Source of the DNA: CAWDYA01 sp963806495
Lineage (GTDB): Bacteria; Acidobacteriota; Polarisedimenticolia; JACPZX01; DASXTC01
Direction: 5' to 3'
Assembly (NCBI GenBank): GCA_963806495.1
Contig: CAWDYA010000004.1
Coordinates: forward strand, 186,001 to 250,000
Length of the DNA stretch: 64,000 nt
In this document: positions 40,955 to 48,829 of the stretch, piece after piece
How positions within the stretch are numbered: position 1 is the first letter of the stretch
Layout of the letters: each line of letters begins with the position of its first letter
Notes under the pieces: model-generated
Database searches by the model: none
What the model was told of the DNA's origin: nothing
Seen by the model: the letters and a program-made list of their open reading frames with translations, nothing else
Position numbers and translations under genes: made by a program

Positions 40955-40993
40955 AAAAAGCCCCGGGCGGCCAGCCGGCCCCCCGGGGTTTTT
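40955..40993 (+). terminator. Terminator after ftsZ
   Basis: A GC-rich hairpin (CCCCGGG at 40961-40967 with CCCGGGG at 40982-40988, plus an inner GGCC pair) is flanked by five A upstream and five T downstream (40989-40993). It closes the dcw operon 73 bases after the ftsZ stop. Confidence 0.85.
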
Positions 40994-41047
40994 CCCTTTC
41001 GGGGCCCTTGCCTCTTGAAGCTATCATCGGGGCCCGGGAGGTGACCC

Positions 41048-41572
41048 ATGCTCAGGAGGCTGCTCTTCGTCGTCGGGATCCTGGTCGGGCTCGGTGTCCT
41101 GCTCTGGGTCGCCGGTGCGATGATCCCGCGGGAGCACGTGGCGACGCGGACGGCGAGGTACGCGCAGCCGCCGGAAGAGGTCTGGCGGGCGATCACCGAC
41201 GCCGAGGGGCAGGTGGCCTGGCGCGAGGGGGTCACGTCGGTCCGCCGGCTGCCCGAGGAGAACGGCCTGCCCGGCTGGGTCGAGACCAGCTCGTTCGGGG
41301 AGATGCCGCTGCGTGTCCTGTCATGGGAACCGCCGCGGCGCATGGTGATACGTATCGCGGACGACACGCTTCCGTTCGGGGGGACCTGGACCTATGAGAT
41401 CGCGCCGGTCCAAGGGGGGGGCTGCACTCTGCGAATCACCGAGAACGGGTTCGTCGAGCCGGCGATGTTCCGCCTTCTATCCCGGTTCGTATTCGGCTAC
41501 ACGGCCACGATCGAGTCGTATCTGACGTCGCTTGGCCGGAAGTTCGGCGAGCAGGTCACGCCGGAGCCGTGA
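41048..41572 (+). CDS. Membrane-anchored SRPBCC (polyketide cyclase/START-like) protein
   Basis: This 174-residue protein has one N-terminal membrane helix (residues about 5-25), then an SRPBCC lipid-binding fold: RTARYAQPPEEVWRAITDAEG, LSWEPPRRMVIRIADD and a long C-terminal amphipathic helix. Such proteins bind hydrophobic ligands, but the ligand is unknown. The ATG at 41048 follows GGGAGGTGACC. Separated from ftsZ by a terminator, it is its own unit and converges with ompA. Confidence 0.8.
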   Translation: MLRRLLFVVGILVGLGVLLWVAGAMIPREHVATRTARYAQPPEEVWRAITDAEGQVAWREGVTSVRRLPEENGLPGWVETSSFGEMPLRVLSWEPPRRMVIRIADDTLPFGGTWTYEIAPVQGGGCTLRITENGFVEPAMFRLLSRFVFGYTATIESYLTSLGRKFGEQVTPEP

Positions 41573-41637
41573 GTCACGGCAGGTCGGGCCGGGGGCGGCG
41601 CTCCGATCGCGGGCGCTGCCGCTCCGCGACGAGCATG

Positions 41638-41670
41638 AAAAAAAGCCCCGGGAGCTTTCGCCCCCGGGGC
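41638..41670 (-). terminator. Terminator of the mscL-DUF481-ompA unit
   Basis: On the minus strand an 8-bp stem (41663-41670 with 41645-41652) and 10-base loop precede a run of seven T (41644-41638). It lies about 35 bases past the ompA stop. Confidence 0.85.
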
Positions 41671-41705
41671 TGTCGAGTCGTGCGTCGTATCGTTCGTCCG
41701 CCGTG

Positions 41706-43103
41706 CTAGTCGAGCTTCGTCAGCTCCACACGGCGGTTCTTCGCCTTGCCTTCCTTCGTCTTGTTGTCGGCGATCGGGTTGGCCTCGCCGTACCCCTTGG
41801 CCGTCAGACGCGACTCGTCCACGCCGCGCGCGACGAGGTACGACTTGACGGATTCGGCACGCCGCTGCGACAGGTCGAGGTTGTGCGCCTTGCTGCCGGT
41901 GGAATCGGTGTAGCCGCCGATCTCCACCCGGACCTCGGGCCAGTCCTTCAGCGACGCGGCCACCTTGTCGAGGATCGGGGCCGAGTCGGCCGTGATCTCG
42001 GCCTTGTCGGTCTCGAAGTTCACCCCCTCGAGGACGAGCTTCTTCTTCTCCATCTCGAACAGCGGGGGCGCCTTCACGATGATCGGGCACCCTTTCTCGT
42101 CGACCTTGGTGCCGTGAGGCGTATCGGGGCACTGGTCGAGCCCGTCGAACACGCCGTCGTGGTCGCTGTCGATCGGGCAGCCCTTGTCGTCCACCTTCGC
42201 GCCCTTGGGGGTGTCCGCGCACCGGTCGAGACCGTCGAGCACGCCGTCGCCGTCCGAGTCGCTCGGGCAGCCGTTCTCGTCGACCGTGGCGCCCTTCGGG
42301 GTGTCGGGGCACTTGTCCTTGCCGTCCGGGACGCCGTCGCCGTCCTTGTCGGTCGGGCAGCCCTTCTCGTCCACCGGCCAGCCCTGCGGGGTGCCGGGGC
42401 ACTGGTCGATGCCGTCGAACACGCCGTCGCCGTCCTCGTCCGACGGGCAACCCATCGCGTCCACCTTTGCTCCGACCGGAGTGTCAGGGCAGTCGTCCTT
42501 GCGATCCGGGACGCCATCGTTGTCGGCATCCGGTGGCGGCCCGCCGCCGAAGGAGAACAGGACCCCGACCGTCTCCTCGAGCGTGAACTCGCCCTGGTTG
42601 ATCCGGTCCTTCACGTCGGTATAGACATAGCGGGCGTCGAACCGCAGCCCGAACGAATGGGTGATGTACCACCTCAGACCGCCGCCGGCGTTGAGGCTCA
42701 TGTCGGTTGACTTCACGTACGGCGTGGCGTCCGTTCTCTCGGCTCCCAGGCCGACCGTGGCGAAAGGCCGCAGCACCCCGCCGGGACGGAAGTTCCAGAG
42801 GAAGTTGGCCCGCACCGAGGTGACGTCGAAATCGACGTCCTCCAGAAGGGTGAAATCGGGGAAGGTGGTCTGTGTCGAGAACTGCTGGATCGAGCCTTCG
42901 AGGCTGTATCGATCCGTGAAGAAGTAACCCGCGCGGAGGCCGAACAGGGTGTCGCTGTCCGGGTCGAGGCCGCGGTAGTCGTCGGGCTGGGCGAGGCCGC
43001 CGTAGGCGCCGATCTCCCAGTCCCCCTTCTCGCCGCCGCCGGCCCGGGCGGGCAGCGCCACCGCCAGCAGGAGCGCCAGCATCGTCAGGAGGTACTTGCG
43101 CAT
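41706..43103 (-). CDS. OmpA-family outer-membrane protein with thrombospondin-type-3 repeats
   Basis: This 465-residue outer-membrane/peptidoglycan linker has a signal peptide (MRKYLLTMLALLLAVALPARA) and an eight-strand beta-barrel to about residue 195. Five calcium-binding TSP3-type repeats with DxDGDGVxDGxDxCPDTP consensus follow (residues about 200-325). The OmpA_C peptidoglycan-binding domain (residues about 345-460) contains the FETDKAEITADS and YTDSTGSKAHNLDLSQRRA motifs. ATG 43103 is preferred because AAGGAGAACGAC precedes it. It starts 31 bases after DUF481 in a probable operon. Confidence 0.93.
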   Translation of the reverse strand: MRKYLLTMLALLLAVALPARAGGGEKGDWEIGAYGGLAQPDDYRGLDPDSDTLFGLRAGYFFTDRYSLEGSIQQFSTQTTFPDFTLLEDVDFDVTSVRANFLWNFRPGGVLRPFATVGLGAERTDATPYVKSTDMSLNAGGGLRWYITHSFGLRFDARYVYTDVKDRINQGEFTLEETVGVLFSFGGGPPPDADNDGVPDRKDDCPDTPVGAKVDAMGCPSDEDGDGVFDGIDQCPGTPQGWPVDEKGCPTDKDGDGVPDGKDKCPDTPKGATVDENGCPSDSDGDGVLDGLDRCADTPKGAKVDDKGCPIDSDHDGVFDGLDQCPDTPHGTKVDEKGCPIIVKAPPLFEMEKKKLVLEGVNFETDKAEITADSAPILDKVAASLKDWPEVRVEIGGYTDSTGSKAHNLDLSQRRAESVKSYLVARGVDESRLTAKGYGEANPIADNKTKEGKAKNRRVELTKLD

Positions 43104-43134
43104 GTCGTTCTCCTTTTCCTGGTCGAGCGATTGG

Positions 43135-44013
43135 TCAGAAGTTGATGACGAGCGATGTCGTGAAGATGCTGTCGAGCTCATCCAGCTCGGCGAGAACCGT
43201 TCCTGTCTTCGTCCCGCCGGGAGCGTCGAACAGATCGACCTTGATCAATGACGGGACGTTGTCGTAGATGAGCTGCAGCGCGACCTTGAGTGCGAGGTGC
43301 GAGTTCATCGAGACCGCCACGCCGTTGGTCATGTCGAGCCGGACGTCGGACGTGTCGTCCAGGTTCTCGTCCACGACGAAATCATTGGTGTAGGTGGTGT
43401 TCTGGCCGAACTTGTGAAGATACGCCCAGGAGAACCGGGCGCCGAGGAACGTGCTGCTCACGTTGGGGTCCTCGACGACGTCCTCCTGCTTGGTGTAGGA
43501 GAGCGCGTAGTCGGTCCGGAACTTGAGCCGATCCGTGTCGACCCAGACGTTGCCCACGCCTCCGACCGCCGAGTAGCGGTTGTCGAGCCCGGCGAACCGG
43601 TTGCGCTCCCAGCCGCCCTGTCCGAACCAGAAGAAGGCTTCGGTGATCTTGTGATCGTACCGGCCGTTGAGATAGTACGCTTCGGCCGTCAGGTCGGTCG
43701 TTTCGTTCTTGTCCACGTTGTAATCGCTCGGAACCCCGAAGGCAATCCATTCCGTGGTGGTCGACTCGGCGCGCACGCCGCCGGCTTTCAGCTCGAAGCT
43801 CGATCTCTCCCACTCGCGCCAGAGCTTGTTCTTGAAGCCCAGCGTCTTGGTGTCGGAGTTGCCGCTGGTCAGCACGTAACTGAGCTCCGCGGTGTCCTGC
43901 CATCCCTTGTCCTCGGGTTTCTTGTCCTCCTGGGCGAAGGCGGGCCCGCACCAGGGCAATGCGAGCGCGAGCAGGGTGACGGCCACGCCGCGAAAGCGGG
44001 TCGAACGATTCAC
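43135..44013 (-). CDS. DUF481 outer-membrane beta-barrel protein
   Basis: This 292-residue exported protein has a signal sequence ending near Ala-Phe-Ala (GVAVTLLALALPWCGPAFA). The DUF481 domain consists of alternating short beta strands and ends in Leu-Val-Ile-Asn-Phe, the aromatic C-terminal signal of barrels. YVLTSGNSDTKTLGFKNKL is the family hallmark. Function of the family is unknown. GTG 44013 has a GGAGGTGGATCC site. It lies 29 bases after mscL. Confidence 0.85.
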   Translation of the reverse strand: MNRSTRFRGVAVTLLALALPWCGPAFAQEDKKPEDKGWQDTAELSYVLTSGNSDTKTLGFKNKLWREWERSSFELKAGGVRAESTTTEWIAFGVPSDYNVDKNETTDLTAEAYYLNGRYDHKITEAFFWFGQGGWERNRFAGLDNRYSAVGGVGNVWVDTDRLKFRTDYALSYTKQEDVVEDPNVSSTFLGARFSWAYLHKFGQNTTYTNDFVVDENLDDTSDVRLDMTNGVAVSMNSHLALKVALQLIYDNVPSLIKVDLFDAPGGTKTGTVLAELDELDSIFTTSLVINF

Positions 44014-44042
44014 GGATCCACCTCCATGATCATCAGGCGAGC

Positions 44043-44462
44043 CTAGACGGGGCTCGTGCAGTATCGGCACTTCTTCGCGGCGGCGAGGATCTTCTCGGCG
44101 CACTGGGGGCAGTCCTTCATCGCCGGGCCCGGAGGCGCCGGCGCCGGCCTCATGGCGATCTTCGTGATGATGTAGATGCAGAAGGCGATCACGATGAAGT
44201 CCACCACGCTGTTGAGGAACATCCCGTAGTTCAGCGTGGGCGCGCCGGCCTCCTCGGCCTCCGCGAGCGTCGCGTAATGCCCCGAGCCGAGGTTGATGAA
44301 CAGCGAGCTGAAATCGACGTTGCCGAGCAGGAGACCGATGGGCGGCATCAGCACGTCCTTGACCAGGGAAGCGACCACCTTGCCGATGGCACCACCGATG
44401 ATCACGCCGATCGCCAGCGCGAGAGCGTTCGTCTTGAGGAGAAAGGCCTTGAAATCCCTCAC
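44043..44462 (-). CDS. mscL: Large-conductance mechanosensitive channel MscL with C-terminal zinc ribbon
   Basis: This osmotic safety valve begins with the MscL N-terminus MRDFKAFLLKTNALALAIGVIIGGAIGKVVASLV. It has two membrane helices (residues about 15-43 and 75-105). The cytoplasmic helix found in standard MscL is replaced by a short Pro-rich linker and a zinc ribbon CPQC...CRYC at residues about 118-135. Total 139 residues. It is the first gene of the mscL-DUF481-ompA unit. The zinc ribbon could gate or tether the channel, but this is speculation. Confidence 0.9.
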   Translation of the reverse strand: MRDFKAFLLKTNALALAIGVIIGGAIGKVVASLVKDVLMPPIGLLLGNVDFSSLFINLGSGHYATLAEAEEAGAPTLNYGMFLNSVVDFIVIAFCIYIITKIAMRPAPAPPGPAMKDCPQCAEKILAAAKKCRYCTSPV

Positions 44463-44754
44463 GTCGCACCTCCATACCCGGGGCGGGTTCCCCCGGCACA
44501 GCCATCCAGCGGCGCAGATTCTTCAGCTTTGAGGTTCCGAGGCGCGGGATGTTACCTGCCATTCGGCCCTCGGGTCAACGATGGCCCATCCCCCCTCGCG
44601 ACGGGGCAGTATACTACGGGTCCGACCGGGGGGAGACTCACGATCGGAGCCACGCCCGGTGCTGGACTCACGGGGCCGGGTACGGGTATCCTGTCGATCG
44701 GACGGGAGGACCGCCCGCCGACAATCACGGTCCAAAAATTCAGAGGAGACTGGA

Positions 44755-45078
44755 ATGGCCGCGAAGAAGAAGCCCGCCAAGAAGGCCGTCAAGAAGACGG
44801 CGAAGAAGCCCGCGAAGAAGACGGTGCGCAAGGCGAACGCCGCCTTCATGAAGCCGATGCAGCCGGATTCGGCACTGTCGGAGGTCGTGGGCTCGAAGCC
44901 GCTCCCGCGCACCGAGGTGACGAAGAAGCTCTGGGCCTACATCAAGAAGAACAGCCTTCAGGACAGCAAGAACAGGCGGATGATCAACGCCGACTCGAAG
45001 CTCGGCCCGATCTTCGGCGGCAAGAAGCAGGTGAGCATGTTCGAGATGACGAAGCTCGTCTCGAAGCACATGAAGTAG
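44755..45078 (+). CDS. SWIB-domain protein with histone H1-like lysine tail
   Basis: This 107-residue basic protein has an N-terminal Lys/Ala/Pro-repeat tail (residues 2-30, MAAKKKPAKKAVKKTAKKP) resembling histone H1. A SWIB/MDM2 domain follows (residues about 33-105) with LPRTEVTKKLWAYIKKNSLQD, RRMINADSKLGPIFGGK and FEMTKLVSKHMK. Similar proteins occur in Chlamydia and various environmental bacteria and are thought to act on nucleoid structure. The ATG has AGAGGAGAC 5 bases upstream. It converges with the citrate synthase gene. Confidence 0.88.
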   Translation: MAAKKKPAKKAVKKTAKKPAKKTVRKANAAFMKPMQPDSALSEVVGSKPLPRTEVTKKLWAYIKKNSLQDSKNRRMINADSKLGPIFGGKKQVSMFEMTKLVSKHMK

Positions 45079-45098
45079 TCGTTCCGGTCCATTGAGCA

Positions 45099-45132
45099 AG
45101 GGGCCGTTCACGCTTTCGCGCGAGCGGCCCCT
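45099..45132 (+). terminator. Probable terminator after the SWIB gene
   Basis: AGGGGCCG (45099-45106) pairs with CGGCCCCT (45125-45132), 20 bases after the stop, followed by TCGTTGTCTTGCC. The U-tail is imperfect. Confidence 0.6.
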
Positions 45133-45168
45133 CGTTGTCTTGCCTTCCTTTCGCGCCCCGTCCAGCCC

Positions 45169-46458
45169 TCAGCGGCGCTTCTCGGTCGGCACGTAGCTGC
45201 GCTTCTGCTCGCCGAGGTATATCTGGCGAGGACGCGCGATCTTCTGCTCCTGATCGCGCAGCATCTCCTCCCACTGGGCGACCCATCCGACCGTGCGCGC
45301 GATGGCGAACAGCACGGGGAACATGTCCACCGGGAACCCCATCGCCTGGTAGATCAGGCCCGAATAGAAGTCGACGTTCGGATACAGCTTGCGCGAGACG
45401 AAGTAATCGTCCTCCAGCGCGATCCGCTCCAGCTCGAGCGCGATGTCCAGAAGCGGGTTGCTGCCGGTGACCTCGAACACCTCGTCCGCCATCCGCTTGA
45501 TGATCTTCGCCCGCGGGTCGTACGACTTGTACACCCGGTGCCCGAACCCCATCAGCCTGCCCTGGCCGGACTTCACCTGCTTGACGAAGTCGGGGACGTT
45601 CGACTTGGCCCCGATCTGCCGCAGCATCCGAAGCACCGCCTCGTTGGCGCCGCCGTGCAGCGGCCCGTACAGCGCCGCGGTGGCGGCCGCGATGGACACG
45701 TACGGATCGGGATGGGAGCTGCCCACGCTGCGCATCGCGTTCGCGCTGCAGTTCTGCTCGTGATCGGCATGCAGGATGAACAGGACCTCGAGCGCCTTCT
45801 CCATCACCGGATGCGGGACGTACTTCAGCTCGGTGGTCTTGAACATCATGTTGAGGAAGTTGCCGATGTACGACAGGTCGTTGTCCGGGTACGAGTAGGG
45901 CATCCCGATGCTGTGGCGGTAAGAGAATGCCGCCAGCGTCGGCATCTTGGCGATGAGGCGGATCGCCTGCCGACGCCGGGTCTCGGGGTCGGCGATGTTC
46001 TTCGCCTCCGGGTAGAAGGTGGACAGCGCGCCGACCGTGCTGACGAGCATGCCCATCGGGTGCGCGTCGTAACGGAAGCTGTCCATCATGTTCTTGAGGT
46101 TCTCGTGGATGAACGTGTGATGGGTGATCTCGAACACCCAGTCCTCGTACTCACGCTCGCTCGGCAGCTCGCCGTTGAGGAGCATGAACGCGGTCTCGAG
46201 ATAGTTGCTCCGCTCCGCCAGCTCCTCGATCGGATAGCCCCGGTACCAGAGGATCCCCTTTTCGCCGTCGATGAAGGTCACCCGGCTCTTGCAAGCAGCC
46301 GTGTTGGTGAAGGCGGGATCATAGGTCATCAGGCCGAAATCCTCGGGCGACTCCTTGATCTGCCGGAAGTCCATCGCACGGATGGTCCCGTGCTCGATCG
46401 GTATCTCGTATTTCTTGCCGGTCCGGTTGTCGACGACGGTCAGGCTCTGGTGCTCCAT
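45169..46458 (-). CDS. gltA: Citrate synthase
   Basis: This TCA-cycle enzyme condenses acetyl-CoA and oxaloacetate. It is a 429-residue type II (GltA) protein with ITFIDGEKGILWYRGYPIEELA, HADHEQNCSANAMRSVGSS (catalytic His), GPLHGGANEAVL, GFGHRVYKSYDPRAKI (second His) and the active-site Asp in NVDFYSGLIYQAMG. It is monocistronic. The ATG is preceded by AGGAGGCCGC. The divergent promoter area with the exchanger gene is only 110 bases. Confidence 0.97.
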   Translation of the reverse strand: MEHQSLTVVDNRTGKKYEIPIEHGTIRAMDFRQIKESPEDFGLMTYDPAFTNTAACKSRVTFIDGEKGILWYRGYPIEELAERSNYLETAFMLLNGELPSEREYEDWVFEITHHTFIHENLKNMMDSFRYDAHPMGMLVSTVGALSTFYPEAKNIADPETRRRQAIRLIAKMPTLAAFSYRHSIGMPYSYPDNDLSYIGNFLNMMFKTTELKYVPHPVMEKALEVLFILHADHEQNCSANAMRSVGSSHPDPYVSIAAATAALYGPLHGGANEAVLRMLRQIGAKSNVPDFVKQVKSGQGRLMGFGHRVYKSYDPRAKIIKRMADEVFEVTGSNPLLDIALELERIALEDDYFVSRKLYPNVDFYSGLIYQAMGFPVDMFPVLFAIARTVGWVAQWEEMLRDQEQKIARPRQIYLGEQKRSYVPTEKRR

Positions 46459-46554
46459 GCGGCCTCCTGGTCCTCCTCTGCTGCGTTCGTTCGGCTCGGG
46501 TGACGGTCACCCCAAGCATACAACGCCGGGCCGACAATTTGGCGTGGTCGACGT

Positions 46555-46560
46555 TATAAT
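46555..46560 (+). promoter_or_regulatory. -10 element of the exchanger gene
   Basis: A perfect TATAAT, with CCGACA 18 bases upstream, ends eight bases before the GTG start. This implies a leaderless or nearly leaderless message, unless translation begins at the GTG at 46608. Confidence 0.6.
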
Positions 46561-46568
46561 GAACCGGC

Positions 46569-47765
46569 GTGGGGCCGGACGTAGCCGGGCCCGCAGACGA
46601 GAGAGACGTGGCGCGACTCTATCTGGCCCTGGCGACGCTTCTGACCGTACCCGGCATCTACCTGAAGCTCGCCGGGGCTCATGTGCAGCCTCCCCTGGAG
46701 GCGCTCTGCTTCGGGATGGCCATTCTCGGAGCCGCCTTCCTGCTTTCCTGGGCGGCCGAGGTGGCCCAGAAGGACATCTCCCAGGCCCTGGCGATCGCCA
46801 TACTGGCCCTGATCGCCGTCCTGCCCGAATACGCCGTCGACTTCTACTTCGCCTGGACGGCGGCCACCACCCCGGCCCATGCGCATTACGCCATGGCCAA
46901 CATGACCGGGGCCAACCGCCTGCTGGTCGGTTTCGGCTGGCCGGTTGTCGTCGTGCTGTTCGCCCTGAGGTTCAAGAAGGTCGGGGTGCGCCTGGCTCCG
47001 GGGCACCGCACCGAGATCCTGTTTCTCGGGCTGGCCACCTGCTACTCGGTGGTGATCCCGATCAAGGGGCGACTCGACCTGTGGGACGCCCTGTTCCTGC
47101 TGGCGATCTTCGTCGGATACGCCCTCAACGTCTCCAAGTCGGAGTCGCACGAGCCCGACCTGATCGGGCCGGCCAAGTGGCTTGGTGAGATGCCCGCGGT
47201 GAGACGGCGCCTGGCCGCCACGAGTCTGTTCCTGTTCTCGGGCCTGGTGATCTTCCTGTCCGCCGAACGTTTCGCCGAGTCGCTGGTGGCCACCGGGAAA
47301 GGATGGGGGATCGACGAGTTCATCCTGGTGCAATGGCTGGCGCCGCTGGCCTCGGAGGCACCCGAGTTCCTGATCGCCGCCATCTGGACCTGGAAGGGGG
47401 ACGTCGAGGCCGGCCTCAGCGCGCTCATATCCTCCAAGGTGAACCAGTGGACGCTGCTCGTCGGCACGCTGCCGATCGTCTACTCGTTCAGCCTGGGCCA
47501 CGTCGGCGCCCTGCACCTCGACCTGGTGCAGGAACACGAGCTCTGGCTGACGGCGGCCCAGTCCCTTTTCGCCGTGGCAATCCTCGCCAACCTGAGCCTC
47601 TCGTGGTACGGAGCGCTGGTCCTGTTCCTCCTGTTCGCGGTGCAGCTCGTCTTCAAGGAGATCCGGATGCCGGTCTCCGCCATCTACGTCGTTCTTGCGC
47701 TGGCGCTCGCCATCCGGGACAGGAAACACTACCCGGCACTGCTCAGGGGTGGGCTGAAGCGGTAG
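46569..47765 (+). CDS. CaCA-superfamily (sodium/calcium exchanger-like) membrane protein
   Basis: This 398-residue membrane protein has about eleven hydrophobic helices in two halves. Each half contains an exchanger alpha-repeat-like stretch: AIAILALIAVLPEYAVDFYFA and QWLAPLASEAPEFLIAAIWTWKG, the Pro-Glu and Glu-Ala-Pro-Glu residues being the likely cation ligands. Ion selectivity cannot be inferred. The start is either GTG 46569, close to a TATAAT box, or GTG 46608 with a weak GAGAG site. Confidence 0.83.
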   Translation: MGPDVAGPADERDVARLYLALATLLTVPGIYLKLAGAHVQPPLEALCFGMAILGAAFLLSWAAEVAQKDISQALAIAILALIAVLPEYAVDFYFAWTAATTPAHAHYAMANMTGANRLLVGFGWPVVVVLFALRFKKVGVRLAPGHRTEILFLGLATCYSVVIPIKGRLDLWDALFLLAIFVGYALNVSKSESHEPDLIGPAKWLGEMPAVRRRLAATSLFLFSGLVIFLSAERFAESLVATGKGWGIDEFILVQWLAPLASEAPEFLIAAIWTWKGDVEAGLSALISSKVNQWTLLVGTLPIVYSFSLGHVGALHLDLVQEHELWLTAAQSLFAVAILANLSLSWYGALVLFLLFAVQLVFKEIRMPVSAIYVVLALALAIRDRKHYPALLRGGLKR

Positions 47766-47776
47766 CGGATCAGTCC

Positions 47777-47782
47777 TATAAT
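47777..47782 (+). promoter_or_regulatory. -10 element of the YbaK-like gene
   Basis: A perfect TATAAT lies 35 bases before the ATG. The -35 region (CTGAAG, 17 bases upstream) is poor. Confidence 0.5.
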
Positions 47783-47817
47783 GGGATGGACCCCGCCTGC
47801 CGAGGAAGGAGGGCCTC

Positions 47818-48288
47818 ATGCCTGCCCGCAAGCTCAAGGATTTCCTCGAAAGCCACCACACCCCGTACCAGGTCCAGAGCCACCCGAGAGCGTACACGTC
47901 GCAGGGGGTGGCGGCCGCCGTGCACGTCAGCGGGCGCGAGTTCGCCAAGTGCGTGATCCTGAGAACCGGCGAGGGGAAGCTGCTGATGGCCGTCATCCCC
48001 GGACCGCGTCACGTGAGCCTGGAATCGGTCCGGGAGCTTCTCGGCGCCCGTGACGTGGAGCTCGCCAGGGAGGAGGAGTTCCAGGAGATTTTCTCCGGCT
48101 GCGAGCTGGGTGCCGAGCCGCCGTTCGGCAATCTGTACGACCTGCCGGTCTATGTCGACGCCAGTCTCGCCGAGGACCCCGAGATCGTCTTCAACGCCGG
48201 CACGCACACCGAGACGATACGGATGAAATTCGCCGACTTCGAGTCGCTGGTGCATCCCGTGGTGGCATCGCTGTCCCGGTCGACCTGA
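47818..48288 (+). CDS. YbaK/ProX-type aminoacyl-tRNA deacylase
   Basis: This 156-residue protein of the YbaK/EbsC fold removes wrongly attached amino acids from tRNA in trans. Features are the N-terminal FLESHHTPYQVQSHPRAYTSQGVAAA, the catalytic Lys in FAKCVILRTGEGKLLMAVIPG, the GCELGAEPPFGNLYDLPVYVD loop and the FNAGTHTETIRMKFADFESL end. tRNA specificity (Pro, Cys or other) is not clear. A strong GGAAGGAGGG site precedes the ATG. Confidence 0.88.
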   Translation: MPARKLKDFLESHHTPYQVQSHPRAYTSQGVAAAVHVSGREFAKCVILRTGEGKLLMAVIPGPRHVSLESVRELLGARDVELAREEEFQEIFSGCELGAEPPFGNLYDLPVYVDASLAEDPEIVFNAGTHTETIRMKFADFESLVHPVVASLSRST

Positions 48289-48300
48289 CGTCACGACGAA

Positions 48301-48336
48301 AAAAAAAGCCCCGAGAGCGGGCGCCCTCGGGGCTTT
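48301..48336. terminator. Bidirectional terminator between the YbaK-like and cold-shock genes
   Basis: GCCCCGAG (48308-48315) pairs with CTCGGGGC (48326-48333). Seven A lie on the left and TTT on the right, so it works best for the minus-strand cold-shock gene and may also end the deacylase transcript. Confidence 0.8.
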
Positions 48337-48358
48337 CGTGGCTTTCCGGGGTTCTGTC

Positions 48359-48562
48359 TTAGGACATCACTCGGACGTTGGCAGCCTGGGGGCCCTTCGG
48401 GCCCTGGGTGATCTCGAACTCCACCTGCTGACCCTCCTCGAGCGACTTGTAGCCCGTGCCGAGGATCGCGGAGAAGTGCACGAAGACGTCGTTACCGCCC
48501 TCCTGCTCGATGAACCCGTACCCCTTGCTGTTGTTGAACCACTTCACTTTTCCTACTGCCAC
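48359..48562 (-). CDS. Cold-shock protein (CspA family)
   Basis: This single cold-shock domain of 67 residues has RNP-1 KGYGFIEQ and RNP-2 VFVHFSAI aromatic RNA-binding motifs. Members melt RNA structure and act as transcription antiterminators. GTG 48562 is chosen because AGGAGGT lies nine bases upstream and the family starts Val/Met-x-x-Gly-Lys-Val-Lys-Trp-Phe. The leader is long (about 180 bases) with an intrinsic terminator and a second hairpin, which suggests control after initiation. Confidence 0.93.
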   Translation of the reverse strand: MAVGKVKWFNNSKGYGFIEQEGGNDVFVHFSAILGTGYKSLEEGQQVEFEITQGPKGPQAANVRVMS

Positions 48563-48592
48563 GATCGACTGACCTCCTTTCATGAGGTATCA

Positions 48593-48624
48593 CCACCGGA
48601 CCGTCGACTCGAGAGTGCCGGTGG
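48593..48624 (-). promoter_or_regulatory. Leader hairpin before the cold-shock gene
   Basis: A perfect 7-bp inverted repeat (CCACCGG at 48593-48599, CCGGTGG at 48618-48624) lies 31 bases upstream of the start codon, inside the transcribed leader. Long structured leaders are a known feature of csp genes. The role here is inferred. Confidence 0.5.
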
Positions 48625-48666
48625 GCCAAACGGGAGCAGTCGTCGTGGTGCCAAGAACGGTGGTCC

Positions 48667-48702
48667 AAAAAAAAAGCCACAGAACCCGGTAGGATCCTGT
48701 GG
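48667..48702 (-). terminator. Intrinsic terminator inside the cold-shock gene leader
   Basis: On the minus strand CCACAG (48702-48697) pairs with CTGTGG (48682-48677), supported by inner G-C pairs, followed by C and a run of nine T (48675-48667). It sits about 40 bases after the promoter and 105 bases before the start codon. No gene upstream on this strand needs it, so it is either an attenuator or the end of a short RNA. Confidence 0.75.
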
Positions 48703-48750
48703 TACTTGTAACCGCCGAACCCAGGACGATCTACTACCCTAACAAAGCGC

Positions 48751-48779
48751 AATCTAACAGCAGGTTTTTCCCCAGTCAA
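48751..48779 (-). promoter_or_regulatory. Promoter of the cold-shock leader RNA
   Basis: On the minus strand TTGACT (48779-48774) and TAGATT (48756-48751) are 17 bases apart. The predicted start is near 48744. Confidence 0.65.
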
Positions 48780-48829
48780 GCGTTTTTTGGGGGCATCCCG
48801 GGCGGTTTCGCCGGGTCTATGATCGTGTC

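Noticed and set aside
42150..42540. Tandem DNA repeat array
   Set aside because: The periodicity is the TSP3 calcium-binding repeat of the OmpA protein, not a non-coding repeat or CRISPR array.
44463..44754. Extension of the SWIB protein to 44581
   Set aside because: The added residues are Arg/Ser-rich with no family match, whereas ATG 44755 has a strong ribosome site.
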